A stretch of DNA of 64,000 nucleotides, taken from positions 1 through 64,000 of the forward strand of contig JAFKGD010000010.1 in the NCBI GenBank assembly GCA_017307855.1. Direction: 5' to 3'. The notes below the pieces were generated by a model. The model was not told where the DNA came from. It was given only the letters and a program-made list of their open reading frames with translations, and made no database searches. This stretch comes from Burkholderiales bacterium. GTDB taxonomy: Bacteria > Pseudomonadota > Gammaproteobacteria > Burkholderiales > Burkholderiaceae_C. This document shows positions 52,773 to 63,241 of the stretch, piece by piece. A program made the translations under genes and the position numbers. Position 1 is the first letter of the stretch, and each line of letters begins with the position of its first letter.

Positions 52773-54530
52773 ATGACCACGCCAGAACGTACCCTGTACT
52801 CCGAGAGTTCCGGTGGCGGAGAGCAGACGTCGCCACTGACCGAGATGGAGCAGTTCGCTGCGGCCGCGGCGCCGGTCTGGCCTGCGTACCTGGCGGCGGC
52901 GGCGTTGTGTCTTTCCCTCGCCTGGAACTACCTTCCGCGTGCATGGCTGCTGTCCTGGGTAGCGGTCTACCTGACCTATATCGGCGTGCGCAACATGTTG
53001 TTCAGCCGCTACGGGCAATTGCCGCAGGCACAGCGCGTCGCCGCGGCCGACGCATGGCGCTGGCGCTTCACGGCCATCATGCTGGGCTACGGCCTCCTGC
53101 AGAGCGCGCTGATCGCGCCGGCCATTCCTCTCGTGCCCGAAGGCAGCGCCATGCTGCTGACGTTCATGATCTTCTTTTCGTGTGCACTGGTGTCGGCGTT
53201 GATGCCGCTGAGTGTCCAGAGCCTGCGTCTGTACCTCGCCATCACCTTGCTGCCCACCGCGCTGGCATGGACTTTCGTCGACGTCGAGAAGGCCTGGTTC
53301 CTGTCGATCGTGCTGTTCGTCGCGGCCATCCTGTTCCTGAAGTTCGGCCGCGACCGACTGGCCGACGTGCGCCAGCGGCACGATCTGGCCCGGCGTCTGG
53401 CGCAGAGCGTCGAGCAGCTCCGCCGCAGCAACATGTCGCGTACCCGGATGATCATGGAGGCCAGCCATGACCTGCGCCAGCCGGCCCACGCGCTGAGCAT
53501 GATGGCCGAGCGCCTGCGGCATGCCACACCTGGCCCCGATCTGCAGGCCCGCATCGCGGACATGGAGCATTCCATCGTCAGCCTGACGGACATGCTGGGC
53601 GAGCTGATGGAGTTCTCGCAACTCGACCTGGGTGAATACGCTCCGCGCCTCGAGACGGTGAACCTCAAGTCGATGATGGCCGATCTCGAGACCCGCTTCG
53701 GCCCGGTGGCGGCCCGCAAGTCGTTGCGTTGGGTCTCCGGTGCAACCGATGCCTATGCGATGGCGGATCCCTGGCTGCTGCGACGTGTGATGGACAACGC
53801 CGTGTCCAACGCCATCCGCTATACCGTGGCAGGCACGGTCTCCGTCAAGTGCGAACCGAGCGGCGGCAGGGTCCTGCTGCGGGTGCAGGACACCGGCCCG
53901 GGTATCGCCGCCGACGATATCGAACGCGCATTCATGGAATACGTGAGGCTGCCCCGGAGCGCCGGTGACGAACCGGGTCGTGGCCTGGGACTGGCCTTCG
54001 CGCGCCGCGCTGCCGAGGCGATGGATGGTCAGCTGGAACTCGTGTCCCGGGCGGGCGAGGGAACCACGGTCACACTCACCCTCGCCGCAGCGCAAGCATG
54101 CGAACTCACTCCCGACTCGCGTCCCGTGTCCACCGACACGTCCTTGCCGCTGACGGACAGACACCTCGTGCTGGTGGAAAACGACGAACTGCTGCGGCGC
54201 AGCATGCAGGACGTCCTGGTGGGCTGGGGGGCGACGGTCGACGCCGTGGCCGACGTCGAGGCCATCGACCGCCTGAGTTCGCGCCCTGCGCTCGTGCTGG
54301 CTGATCTGCATCTCGACAATGGAAGCAATGGACTGGACGCCATCTCCCGTGTGCGGTCCCGCCACCCGGGCGGATGGATTCCGGCCATCCTGATTACGGG
54401 CGACACGGATCCGCAGATGTTCGAGCACGCCCGCCGACAGGGTGTCGAAGTGGCCTACAAGCCCCTCCGACCGAGTCGGCTGCGGCAGATGATCGACGAA
54501 GCCCTGGTGTCCGCCCGTGCCCCCAGCTGA
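52773..54530 (+). CDS. Hybrid sensor histidine kinase/response regulator
   Basis: The 585-residue inner-membrane sensor has five or six helices (about 35-190), a histidine-kinase dimerisation domain with the phosphorylated His in EASHDLRQPAHAL, ATPase boxes N (DNAVSNAIRY), G1 (DTGPGIA) and G2 (GRGLGLAFA), then a receiver domain with the phosphorylated Asp in LVLADLHLDNGS and the Lys in VAYKPLRPS. No periplasmic domain is seen, so it may sense through its membrane part. No partner regulator lies nearby. An ATG at 52722 is an alternative start. Confidence 0.9.
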   Translation: MTTPERTLYSESSGGGEQTSPLTEMEQFAAAAAPVWPAYLAAAALCLSLAWNYLPRAWLLSWVAVYLTYIGVRNMLFSRYGQLPQAQRVAAADAWRWRFTAIMLGYGLLQSALIAPAIPLVPEGSAMLLTFMIFFSCALVSALMPLSVQSLRLYLAITLLPTALAWTFVDVEKAWFLSIVLFVAAILFLKFGRDRLADVRQRHDLARRLAQSVEQLRRSNMSRTRMIMEASHDLRQPAHALSMMAERLRHATPGPDLQARIADMEHSIVSLTDMLGELMEFSQLDLGEYAPRLETVNLKSMMADLETRFGPVAARKSLRWVSGATDAYAMADPWLLRRVMDNAVSNAIRYTVAGTVSVKCEPSGGRVLLRVQDTGPGIAADDIERAFMEYVRLPRSAGDEPGRGLGLAFARRAAEAMDGQLELVSRAGEGTTVTLTLAAAQACELTPDSRPVSTDTSLPLTDRHLVLVENDELLRRSMQDVLVGWGATVDAVADVEAIDRLSSRPALVLADLHLDNGSNGLDAISRVRSRHPGGWIPAILITGDTDPQMFEHARRQGVEVAYKPLRPSRLRQMIDEALVSARAPS

Positions 54531-54580
54531 TCAACGTCCGTTGGTTGGACGGCGGCCCGGCTTGCCGCCCAGCCGCTTGC

Positions 54581-54757
54581 TCAGGACGAGTCTCGCTTGC
54601 CAGGCAGGGGCTGGTCGTTGGCCGGGTACTCGCCGCCGGGAAACTGCGGATCGGCATCCCGCTCGGCCGGCACAGGGGGCGCGTTGCCACGCACATCTTT
54701 CGGGCGGCCAGCGTCCCTTTCCTGGAGGACATCGGTTTGGGGCTTGTCGTCCGTCAT
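54581..54757 (-). CDS. Small disordered hydrophilic protein
   Basis: The 58-residue product is rich in Pro, Asp, Arg and Gln (MTDDKPQTDVLQERDAGRP) with no fold expected. It is supported by AAAGGAG 9 bases before the ATG and by GTCCTACAG 55 bases upstream (54812-54820), the motif also found at usp. It may be a stress-induced protein; no family is known. Confidence 0.6.
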   Translation of the reverse strand: MTDDKPQTDVLQERDAGRPKDVRGNAPPVPAERDADPQFPGGEYPANDQPLPGKRDSS

Positions 54758-54811
54758 TGGAGGCTCCTTTTTGTGTTGAGCCCCCAGCATCCACCTGACG
54801 AGACGGGCGAA

Positions 54812-54820
54812 CTGTAGGAC
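54812..54820 (-). promoter_or_regulatory. GTCCTACAG motif upstream of the 54757 gene
   Basis: The 9-mer on the minus strand is identical to that upstream of usp (36273-36281) and upstream of the exported-protein gene at 56451. Confidence 0.5.
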
Positions 54821-54900
54821 AGCGCTGCGAATACTGCGATGCCGCTGCATGGGTGCTTGCCTCGATACGGCAGCCCCTCCTCGCACATGCCAGGGCCCGA

Positions 54901-55449
54901 TCAGGACGGCGTGCGTGTCTGGAGCACCCGCCCCAGTAGCACCATCTCTGCCACCAGTTCGGCCACCCCGCTCAACGAACGGGCGTGCCGCTCGGCCAAC
55001 CCCGGGTAAACCTCGTGGCTGATGCAACAGACGGTGCCGTAGATCTCGCCACCGGGCAGCACCACCGGCACCGACAGATACGCCTTGATGTCCAGCGCAG
55101 CCGTGGCGGCCATGCCGCGGAGCACCTCGACGCGCGCAGTATCGGGTACGACCTGCGGAATGCGGGCCTCCAGCATGAGACGGCAGTAGGTAGCGGCCAT
55201 GTCGGTGGACAGGCCCTGCAGGCGCATGTCTTCAGCCAGTCGCGTGTCGACCAGATGGAGCACCTGGCGACCCTGCGCGATTTCGCCGATGAAGATGATG
55301 TCCATGTCCAGCACGTCGCGGGCGCGGCGCAACAGCACGACGATGTCCTCGTCTTCTGCCTGCGTGCCGTCGGCGGTCGTGACGCGGAAGTCCGAGAGGG
55401 CCAGACTGATGGTGTCTTCAGGCAGCTCGGCGATGGGGCTCTTCTGCAT
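54901..55449 (-). CDS. GAF-domain protein
   Basis: The 182-residue protein is a single GAF domain (residues 25-170): ARDVLDMDIIFIGEIAQGRQVLHLVDT, MAATYCRLMLEARIP and LSVPVVLPGGEIYGTVCCISHEV are typical. GAF domains bind cyclic nucleotides, haem or other small ligands. No output domain is attached, so it may work by contact with another protein. It sits beside small stress-type genes. Confidence 0.82.
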   Translation of the reverse strand: MQKSPIAELPEDTISLALSDFRVTTADGTQAEDEDIVVLLRRARDVLDMDIIFIGEIAQGRQVLHLVDTRLAEDMRLQGLSTDMAATYCRLMLEARIPQVVPDTARVEVLRGMAATAALDIKAYLSVPVVLPGGEIYGTVCCISHEVYPGLAERHARSLSGVAELVAEMVLLGRVLQTRTPS

Positions 55450-55709
55450 GACGCATGGCTACGGGTGGTGGAAAGGGACGAGCGTAAGCAACGCGCGCAT
55501 GTCAAAAGACAGGTTGCAGCACGGGCGTGCGCTGCAGCATCCTCGGCCGCGTTGGGCGGCGGGGCCGACAATGGTCAGCGTCATGCCAGGCTCCACGCCA
55601 GGTCGCTTCCCGGGGCACGGCTGTCGGCAATCGCGCCGGTTGGCGGCGATGGGTATCGGCTTACAGGACCAAGCAAGGCGGGCGAACGTCTACCGGGCCC
55701 AGGCTGTAT

Positions 55710-56003
55710 CTAACCCGAGCCCAGATCCGACTGGCGCTTGCGCGTCGGATGGCCTTCTGCCTTTGGCGAACGTGTCGGGTCCGGCCCGCTGTCGCGCGCT
55801 TCGCCGGGGTCGACTTCGACTGGCGGCAGGCCGATCACCGCGCCCACACTGCCCAAGGCCTCACCGATCTTCGATGCCGTGCTCTTGCGCGGCGCCTGGT
55901 TGCCGCTCGTGTCCAGCGCTGCGCCGGGGTCCTCTTCACCCACGGCGGACTCTTGCTGCAGATCGACGGGCGCCTTGTCCTGACGGGATGCGGGCATGGT
56001 CAT
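55710..56003 (-). CDS. Small disordered protein, second gene of a stress-type unit
   Basis: The 97-residue product is rich in Gly, Pro, Asp, Ser and Lys, with one possible helix (SKIGEALGSVGAVIGL). AGGAG lies before ATG 56003. It starts 13 bases after the exported-protein gene and must be cotranscribed with it from the GTCCTACAG promoter. No family is recognised. Confidence 0.6.
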   Translation of the reverse strand: MTMPASRQDKAPVDLQQESAVGEEDPGAALDTSGNQAPRKSTASKIGEALGSVGAVIGLPPVEVDPGEARDSGPDPTRSPKAEGHPTRKRQSDLGSG

Positions 56004-56016
56004 GATGTTCTCCTGA

Positions 56017-56451
56017 TCATTTCGGCGCGTGGCCGGTGCCGCCCGTGGCGCTGCCGCCAGTACCGCGCACGTCCTTCGCGCTGGAGCGGTCGGCGCCTGC
56101 ATCGTGCGGATCTGCGCGGTTGATCGGCGGTGCCGACCGGTTGGTGCCGTCGTTCGGGCGGGTGCTGGGCGAGCTGTGATGCTCGGGATCGACGCGGTTG
56201 TTGCGCTGCAGTCCCTGACTGCCTGAGTGGCGGGCGGTCGACGAAGGATTGCTGGCGGCCGGCGAGGGGCGGTTGGGGTGGCCGTCACCCACGCCATCCG
56301 TGCGCCTGTCGCTGGCAGCAGAGCCCTGATTGCCCGGAATGCCCGCGCCGGACTGCGCAATGGCCGCGAGCGGCAGCGCGGTCGTGATGGCCAGCGCCAT
56401 GGCGGCTATAGGGGTGGTGTGCCGTGGCGCCCGAGGGGTCGTGGTGTGCAT
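56017..56451 (-). CDS. Exported low-complexity protein
   Basis: The 144-residue product has a clear signal peptide (residues 1-33, hydrophobic run MALAITTALPLAAIA ending AIAQ). The mature part is disordered, rich in Gly, Ser, Asn, Asp and Arg. AGGAG precedes the ATG. GTCCTACAG lies 96 bases upstream. The function is unknown; an envelope stress role is a guess from its context. Confidence 0.65.
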   Translation of the reverse strand: MHTTTPRAPRHTTPIAAMALAITTALPLAAIAQSGAGIPGNQGSAASDRRTDGVGDGHPNRPSPAASNPSSTARHSGSQGLQRNNRVDPEHHSSPSTRPNDGTNRSAPPINRADPHDAGADRSSAKDVRGTGGSATGGTGHAPK

Positions 56452-56785
56452 GTGCGTCTCCTGCAGTTGGCCCGCGCCGGATGACGAGCAGTCAGCGCGG
56501 GGTGGGATGGATGCGATTCACCTTAAGGCCGCGCCTCTGCGCTCGTCTGTAGGACCTTGCGCATGGCCAAGTGCCACCCGTTGCGAGGTGTGATGCCGGT
56601 CGGTGTGGCATTCCGCAGGTGGTGAGGCCGCCACAGAGCGGCGCGGATGCGGTGCCGAGGGCGGCACCTCGTTCGGCCAATCCAATGGAAGGCGCGCGAC
56701 GTGCGGTTCATCGACAGCCGCAAACTGTTCGGCCTTGTCCCTCGCGCCGGCCCGGGCTGGGTGCCAAGCGTTCATGGCGTGGCTG
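56452..56785. other. Intergenic region with stress-type promoter
   Basis: No gene is supported in these 334 bases. The region holds GTCCTACAG on the minus strand at 56547-56555 and several short open frames without ribosome sites. Both neighbours are on the minus strand. Confidence 0.5.
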
Positions 56786-57622
56786 CTACTTCGTTCGGCT
56801 GCCCGCCACGTAGGGGCGCAGGTATTCCCACAGCGCCAGCCACTGCCGCGCCGACTCGTGCTCGCGCAGGCCCTCGGCCACGGCGAGTGTGCCGTCCGCC
56901 GGCATCGCGCCCGGCGTCCACTGGATGCCGCTTTCCACCGTCGTGCGTTCGCCCGTCACCGGATGCGGAAAGGTCAGCGCCTGCGCATGCAGCCAGAGCC
57001 GCTGATGCCCCAGCCGCTCGGCCCACCAGCGGTTGAGCGGCCCCTTGCCATGCGTGGCATCGCCGATGATCGGATGCGCGATGTGCTTGAGGTGCCGGCG
57101 GATCTGGTGGCGCCGGCCTGTGAGCGGCTGCGCCTCCACCAGCGCCACGCGCGTGGTCGAGAAACGCCCGTCGCTGGATTCGGGAATCTCGAAACGGGCG
57201 AGGGCGCGGATGCGCGTCTGCGCGGGCTGCACCGCCGCATCGTCCGGCGCGTCGTCGGGCTTGAGCGCGTGGTCCACCAGCACCTCGTCCATCGACGGCC
57301 AGCCGCGCACGAAGGCCAGGTAGCGCTTGTGCACCTGATGCGTTTCGAAGGCTTGGCCCAAGGCGCGAGCCGCGTCGGGATTCAGCGCGACGAGCAGGAC
57401 GCCGCAGGTGCCTTTGTCAAGGCGGTGGACGGGGTAGACCCGCTGGCCGAGCTGATCACGCAGGGCCTGGAGGACGATGCGGGTTTCGTGGGGGTCGAGG
57501 GGGGAGCGGTGGATGAGCCAGCCGGGGGGCTTGTGGACGGCGAGAAAATCGTGACCTTCAGAGAGCCCTGCCAGTAACGGCGTCATATCGTGAGTTCGTC
57601 TCCAGCGGCTCTCATTGCTCAT
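56786..57622 (-). CDS. truC: tRNA pseudouridine synthase TruC-like (RluA family)
   Basis: The 278-residue enzyme has VHKPPGWLIHRSPLDP near the start, the catalytic Asp in VHRLDKGTCGVLLVA, KRYLAFVRGWP, and GRRHQIRRHLKHIAHPIIGDATHGKG, the pattern of TruC, which modifies U65 of some tRNAs. The ATG at 57622 overlaps the stop of the NERD gene; the family start may be ATG 57586 (MTPLLAG). The overlap would couple it to the inserted genes upstream. Confidence 0.88.
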   Translation of the reverse strand: MSNESRWRRTHDMTPLLAGLSEGHDFLAVHKPPGWLIHRSPLDPHETRIVLQALRDQLGQRVYPVHRLDKGTCGVLLVALNPDAARALGQAFETHQVHKRYLAFVRGWPSMDEVLVDHALKPDDAPDDAAVQPAQTRIRALARFEIPESSDGRFSTTRVALVEAQPLTGRRHQIRRHLKHIAHPIIGDATHGKGPLNRWWAERLGHQRLWLHAQALTFPHPVTGERTTVESGIQWTPGAMPADGTLAVAEGLREHESARQWLALWEYLRPYVAGSRTK

Positions 57623-58242
57623 CTTCTATGTCTGTGCGCCAAGCTTTCGACGTGTTCGACATCGGTTGCCTTTGTGATGGCCAGCCGCGCGGTCTCAAGC
57701 CGTCCTACGCAGAACTGAACTCGGTTGATAGACATAAGTTCGTGCGTTTGTGAACGAATGTGATCCAAAAATTCTGAAAGTGTGAATACGCCTGTCGGAG
57801 CCGCGGCTTTGAACTCAGCGCTGCCTGTAAAAACTACGGCAGACTTCACTGACTCTGGCGGCAGGAAGTCTAGAAGTGCTTGTACCGCGAGCAAATGTCG
57901 ATGGTTCTGAAAGATTGGGTTCTGAAAGCGGAACTTGCGCTGAAAGAGAACTTGGGTCCAACTGCCATGCCGCGGATTGGCAAAAATCCAGCCTCGATAG
58001 TCCTTGGTCTCAATAACGAATACACCGAACCGAGAAACCAGGATATGGTCGATTTGTGTGGTCCCATCTGCCAGCCGGATGGTGACGTGGTTTAGCAGGT
58101 GATAGTCAGGTGCGCAGCAATGCTTGTTTATCAGACCTCGCAAGCGTTCTTCGCCGGCGTTCTGAAATGAATATCGCTTCTGGAGCCTACCCAGAACGAA
58201 GCCGATAGCCAACGCGACGAGAACGCTGACGATGGTCACCAT
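57619..58242 (-). CDS. NERD-domain protein with an N-terminal membrane anchor
   Basis: The 207-residue protein has a hydrophobic anchor (1-20) and a nuclease-related domain, NERD (about 30-150). Its catalytic-type residues are visible as IDHILVSRFGVFVIETKDYRG (the D, E-x-K pattern of restriction-endonuclease-like folds). NERD proteins have been linked to DNA processing and defence. The GC content is visibly lower than the neighbours. It lies between the GIY-YIG-like gene and truC and overlaps the truC start by 4 bases. Confidence 0.85.
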   Translation of the reverse strand: MVTIVSVLVALAIGFVLGRLQKRYSFQNAGEERLRGLINKHCCAPDYHLLNHVTIRLADGTTQIDHILVSRFGVFVIETKDYRGWIFANPRHGSWTQVLFQRKFRFQNPIFQNHRHLLAVQALLDFLPPESVKSAVVFTGSAEFKAAAPTGVFTLSEFLDHIRSQTHELMSINRVQFCVGRLETARLAITKATDVEHVESLAHRHRR

Positions 58243-58267
58243 CTTTCGTACTCGAATTCACGTCAGC

Positions 58268-58813
58268 TCAGGTGTGCGTCCTGACGAAGTTCCTGTAGAA
58301 AGGCGACGATTTCATCGGTGCCACTGACCACTTGTATTTCGCGCCACTTCGCTTGCAGAGGGCCTGGTCCATCTGCTTCCTGTTGTATTCGTAGTGTTCT
58401 TTCAGCCGACTTTCGAATTGTTTGTTCCACATGGGAGCCGACTCGAAATGTTCGTCGAAGCGCTCGATCAGGGCAGCCTCGCAGTCGCGATAGGCTTCAG
58501 GGTTTCGTCGAACTCGCGGAACTGCGATGCAAACTTGGAACGTGAAGTCACCGACCAGTTCGCGAAGCTCCTTGACCCAAGCCCTGTGAGCATTGATCCT
58601 CTGATTGAAGCGCCCTTCGCCAATGTAGAGCGTGGGTGACTCACCCTTGGGATACCTGATGCAAAAGTCGCCATTCAAGCGAATGACATAGACGCTTCGG
58701 CTCAAGTCCTTTTCTTTGAGCCCTACTGCCTCCAGCTTGGGGAGTGTCTTCTTTGTCCAGGTTTCATCCGGCATCCAATCGATGCGCTTCCAATCCAATG
58801 CAACCGCTACCAT
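58268..58813 (-). CDS. GIY-YIG-like protein
   Basis: The 181-residue protein has an N-terminal part with RSVYVIRLNGDF and TLYIGEGRFNQRINAH, which fit the GIY and YIG strands and the following catalytic Arg of GIY-YIG nucleases. A later segment EAALIERFDEHFESAPMWNKQ supplies the family Glu and Asn. Domain assignment is by pattern and moderate. It starts a minus-strand unit with the NERD gene 25 bases downstream and has lower GC than the core genes. Confidence 0.6.
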   Translation of the reverse strand: MVAVALDWKRIDWMPDETWTKKTLPKLEAVGLKEKDLSRSVYVIRLNGDFCIRYPKGESPTLYIGEGRFNQRINAHRAWVKELRELVGDFTFQVCIAVPRVRRNPEAYRDCEAALIERFDEHFESAPMWNKQFESRLKEHYEYNRKQMDQALCKRSGAKYKWSVAPMKSSPFYRNFVRTHT

Positions 58814-58883
58814 GTCTCTTCCTGTTTTGCCGTGGCGTTTCTCGGGTAACAGCTCTCGCCGGTCTGCAGCGCTAGACCTCGAT

Positions 58884-60698
<1,815 letters not shown>

Positions 60699-60839
60699 AT
60701 GCGGGGCATTTTAGGCGTCGGCACCCGGGGAGTTACGTCTGGCAACTCCGTTGACCGTGCATGCCGTAGTCCGTTACCGGCTCACCGCGTTTAATTGGGG
60801 CAGGGGCCAGATCCATGAGCCCCCACAAGGAGCGAAGAG

Positions 60840-61187
60840 ATGGCTTTCATCAGACGATTCATCATGGCCGGCGCGGCCGCAGTCCTGGCCCTCGGGGCGG
60901 GTGCTGCCAGTGCGCGGGACAACATCTACTGGTCGGTGGGCGTGCAGGCGGCGCCGGGCGTGGTGGTATCTGCCGGTAACGCGCGGCCCTATGTGCCGCC
61001 GCCGGTGTATTACCAGCCGCCGGTCTACGTGCAGCCACCGCCGGTGTACTACCACCCGCGGCCGGTGTATTACTCGCCGCCGCCGGTGATCGTGGCGCCC
61101 CCGCGCTACTACGGGCCGCCGCCCCGCCATTGGGGCGGGCCTCCGGGCCACCGGCAGGGCCACCGCCACCATCACCACCGCCGCTGA
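60840..61187 (+). CDS. Exported PPVYY-repeat protein with a His-rich tail
   Basis: The 115-residue product has a signal peptide (1-25, ending ASA-RD), then repeats of the type PPVYYQPP, PPVYYHPR and PPVIVAPP, and a C-terminus rich in His and Arg (GHRHHHHRR). Similar short proteins are common in Burkholderiales; their function is unknown, and the His tail could bind metal. An AAGGAG site precedes the ATG. Confidence 0.8.
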   Translation: MAFIRRFIMAGAAAVLALGAGAASARDNIYWSVGVQAAPGVVVSAGNARPYVPPPVYYQPPVYVQPPPVYYHPRPVYYSPPPVIVAPPRYYGPPPRHWGGPPGHRQGHRHHHHRR

Positions 61188-61209
61188 TCTGGCTGGATAC
61201 GGCGCAAAC

Positions 61210-61237
61210 GACAAAGCCCGGCATGCCGGGCTTTGTC
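61210..61237. terminator. Bidirectional terminator
   Basis: GACAAAGCCCGGC and GCCGGGCTTTGTC form a long perfect hairpin with the AAA/TTT ends typical of a two-way terminator. It separates the convergent PPVYY gene and the LytTR regulator gene. Confidence 0.85.
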
Positions 61238-61256
61238 GCGTCTGGGGGCCGGACGT

Positions 61257-62117
61257 TCACATGGCCTTGAACAGGTGGCCGTAGAGGCGGCTGACCACCA
61301 GCTTGTCGGGGCGGCCGTGCAGCGTGAGGTTGAGCTTGCCCGATTCGTCGCGCGTGACGGCGTCGATGGCCTGCGCGCGCACCACGGTGCCGCGATGGAT
61401 CTGCCAGAACTCGGTGGCGTCGAGCTGGGGCAGCAGGTCTTTGAGCGGGGTGCGCACCAGGTATTCGTGGTCGGCCGTGAGCACGCGTACGTATTTGTCG
61501 GCGGCTTCGAGGTACAGCACTTCGGCCACGGGCACCATGCGGATGCTGTTGCCTACGCTGCACTGGAACACCTTGAGCGGCTGCGGCGCGGGCGCGCCGG
61601 GCTCGGCCAGGCCGGTCTGCTGCAGCAGGGCGCGCAGCTGGCGCACGGCGTCGTCCAGGCCCGCCACGGGAGCGGGCCCGGATGCTTCGTCGGCCGTGAC
61701 GGCTTCGGCTTCGCGCGCGGCCAGGGTCTGCTGCACACGGGCCACGGTGCGCGCCAGGCGGTCGGGCTGAACGGGCTTGAGCACGTAGTCGATGGCCTGC
61801 GCCTCGAAGGCCTGCACCGCATACTGGTCGTAGGCCGTCACGAAGACCAGCACCGGAAACGGTTTGCCCGGCGCGTGCTCGGGCGGCCAGGCGTCGGCCA
61901 GTTCGGCGGCGGCTTCCAGGCCGGTGAGGCCGGGCATGCGGATGTCGAAGAACAGCACGTCGGGCGCCAGTTCCAGACCCTGCTTGACGGCAAGCCGGCC
62001 GGTGCCGGCCAGGCCGACGATCTCCACTTCGGGCCAGGCCTTGGTCAGCTCGGCCTTGAGGGCCTGGGCCAGCAGGGGTTCGTCTTCGGCGATGAGCAGG
62101 GTGGGGCGGGCGGTCAT
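61257..62117 (-). CDS. LytTR-family response regulator (AlgR-like)
   Basis: The 286-residue regulator has a receiver domain (1-125) with the phosphorylated Asp in VLFFDIRMPGLTG and Lys in YVLKPVQP, a linker, and a C-terminal LytTR DNA-binding domain (about 185-285) with RMVPVAEVLYLEAADKYVRVL and RGTVVRAQAIDAV. In pseudomonads AlgR controls alginate and twitching. It is coupled to the sensor gene by a 4-base overlap. Confidence 0.9.
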   Translation of the reverse strand: MTARPTLLIAEDEPLLAQALKAELTKAWPEVEIVGLAGTGRLAVKQGLELAPDVLFFDIRMPGLTGLEAAAELADAWPPEHAPGKPFPVLVFVTAYDQYAVQAFEAQAIDYVLKPVQPDRLARTVARVQQTLAAREAEAVTADEASGPAPVAGLDDAVRQLRALLQQTGLAEPGAPAPQPLKVFQCSVGNSIRMVPVAEVLYLEAADKYVRVLTADHEYLVRTPLKDLLPQLDATEFWQIHRGTVVRAQAIDAVTRDESGKLNLTLHGRPDKLVVSRLYGHLFKAM

Positions 62118-63241
62118 GAAACGGCGGTGGCAGGCTGTGCCGGCAGGGCGGCAGGCGAGGGTTGCAGGTCGATGGTTTCTTCCAGCGGCAGGCGCAGGGT
62201 GATGCGCGTGCCGTGCGGTGTCTCATTGGCCAGGTTCACGCTGGCGCGGCCGCCATAGGCCTTGGCCAGGCGTTCACGCACGTGCACCAGGCCGAAGCCG
62301 CCGCCGCTGGCCACGCGGTGGCTGGCCGATTCGGACATGCCCACGCCGGTGTCGGCCACCTCGAGCCGGAGGCCTCCCGACTCGAGTGAGGCGCTCACGC
62401 GGATGCCGCCGCATTCCTCGCAGGGCTCCAGGCCGTGCTTGATGGCGTTTTCCACCAGAGGCTGCAGCAGCAGCGGCGGAATGTTCACGCCGCGCAGCTC
62501 AGCCGGCAGCTCCAGCGTGTAGTGCAGGCGTTCACCCATGCGGATGGCCATGAGCTGCAGGTAGTCGTCGAGCCGCTCGAATTCGGCCGATAGCGGGTGC
62601 GCCGTGGCACGCGAGGCGCCCAGCGTGGCGCGCAGGTAGGCGATGAGCCGGTCGAGCATCTGCTGCGCGCGGCACGGGTCCAGGTTGATCAGCACGCGCA
62701 GGTTGGCCAGCGTGTTGAAGAGCATGTGCGGTTCGAGCTGGGTTTCCAGCAGGCGCAGCTGCGCCTCGGCGGCGGTGCGCTGGGCCGATTCGATGCGCAT
62801 CTGCTGGCGCGCCGTACGGCCCGAGAAATAGAAGAACAGGCTGGCCGCCAGGCCGGCGAGCAGCGTCACCGACAGCACCAGGCGCAGATCGGCCGAGGGC
62901 ATGTCCCAGGTCGACTGGCCGGTGATGGCATCGCCGATCTTGGATCCGATGAGAAAGCCGCCCACGATGCCCAGCGGCACGATGGCGATGCCCAGCAGGC
63001 CCTTGTGCCAGCCCGAATCGGGATCGAGCGGCGCCACCAGCCGGCTCAGGTCGATGATGGCCCACATCACCGTGCCGATCAGCACGCTGTAGAGCAGGTC
63101 GAACTCGTAGGCGTGCTGGCCGTTGATGAGGTGCAGGACAGCCGACAGCGTGAAGCAGAACGCCTGGGTCTGGATGAACCGGCGCAGCAGCGCGTCGCGT
63201 TCGAGCGATGCACCCAGGCGGGTGTCAGCTGCCGCTGCCAT
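62114..63241 (-). CDS. LytS/AlgZ-type sensor histidine kinase
   Basis: The 375-residue sensor has four helices (about 22-160) followed by the His_kinase domain with the His in LEPHMLFNTLANLRVLI, and ATPase boxes VENAIKHGL and DTGVGMS with GFGLVHVRERL. This domain order is that of LytS/AlgZ, whose partner is a LytTR regulator. It lies just upstream of that regulator with a 4-base overlap, so the two form a complete system. Confidence 0.9.
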   Translation of the reverse strand: MAAAADTRLGASLERDALLRRFIQTQAFCFTLSAVLHLINGQHAYEFDLLYSVLIGTVMWAIIDLSRLVAPLDPDSGWHKGLLGIAIVPLGIVGGFLIGSKIGDAITGQSTWDMPSADLRLVLSVTLLAGLAASLFFYFSGRTARQQMRIESAQRTAAEAQLRLLETQLEPHMLFNTLANLRVLINLDPCRAQQMLDRLIAYLRATLGASRATAHPLSAEFERLDDYLQLMAIRMGERLHYTLELPAELRGVNIPPLLLQPLVENAIKHGLEPCEECGGIRVSASLESGGLRLEVADTGVGMSESASHRVASGGGFGLVHVRERLAKAYGGRASVNLANETPHGTRITLRLPLEETIDLQPSPAALPAQPATAVS

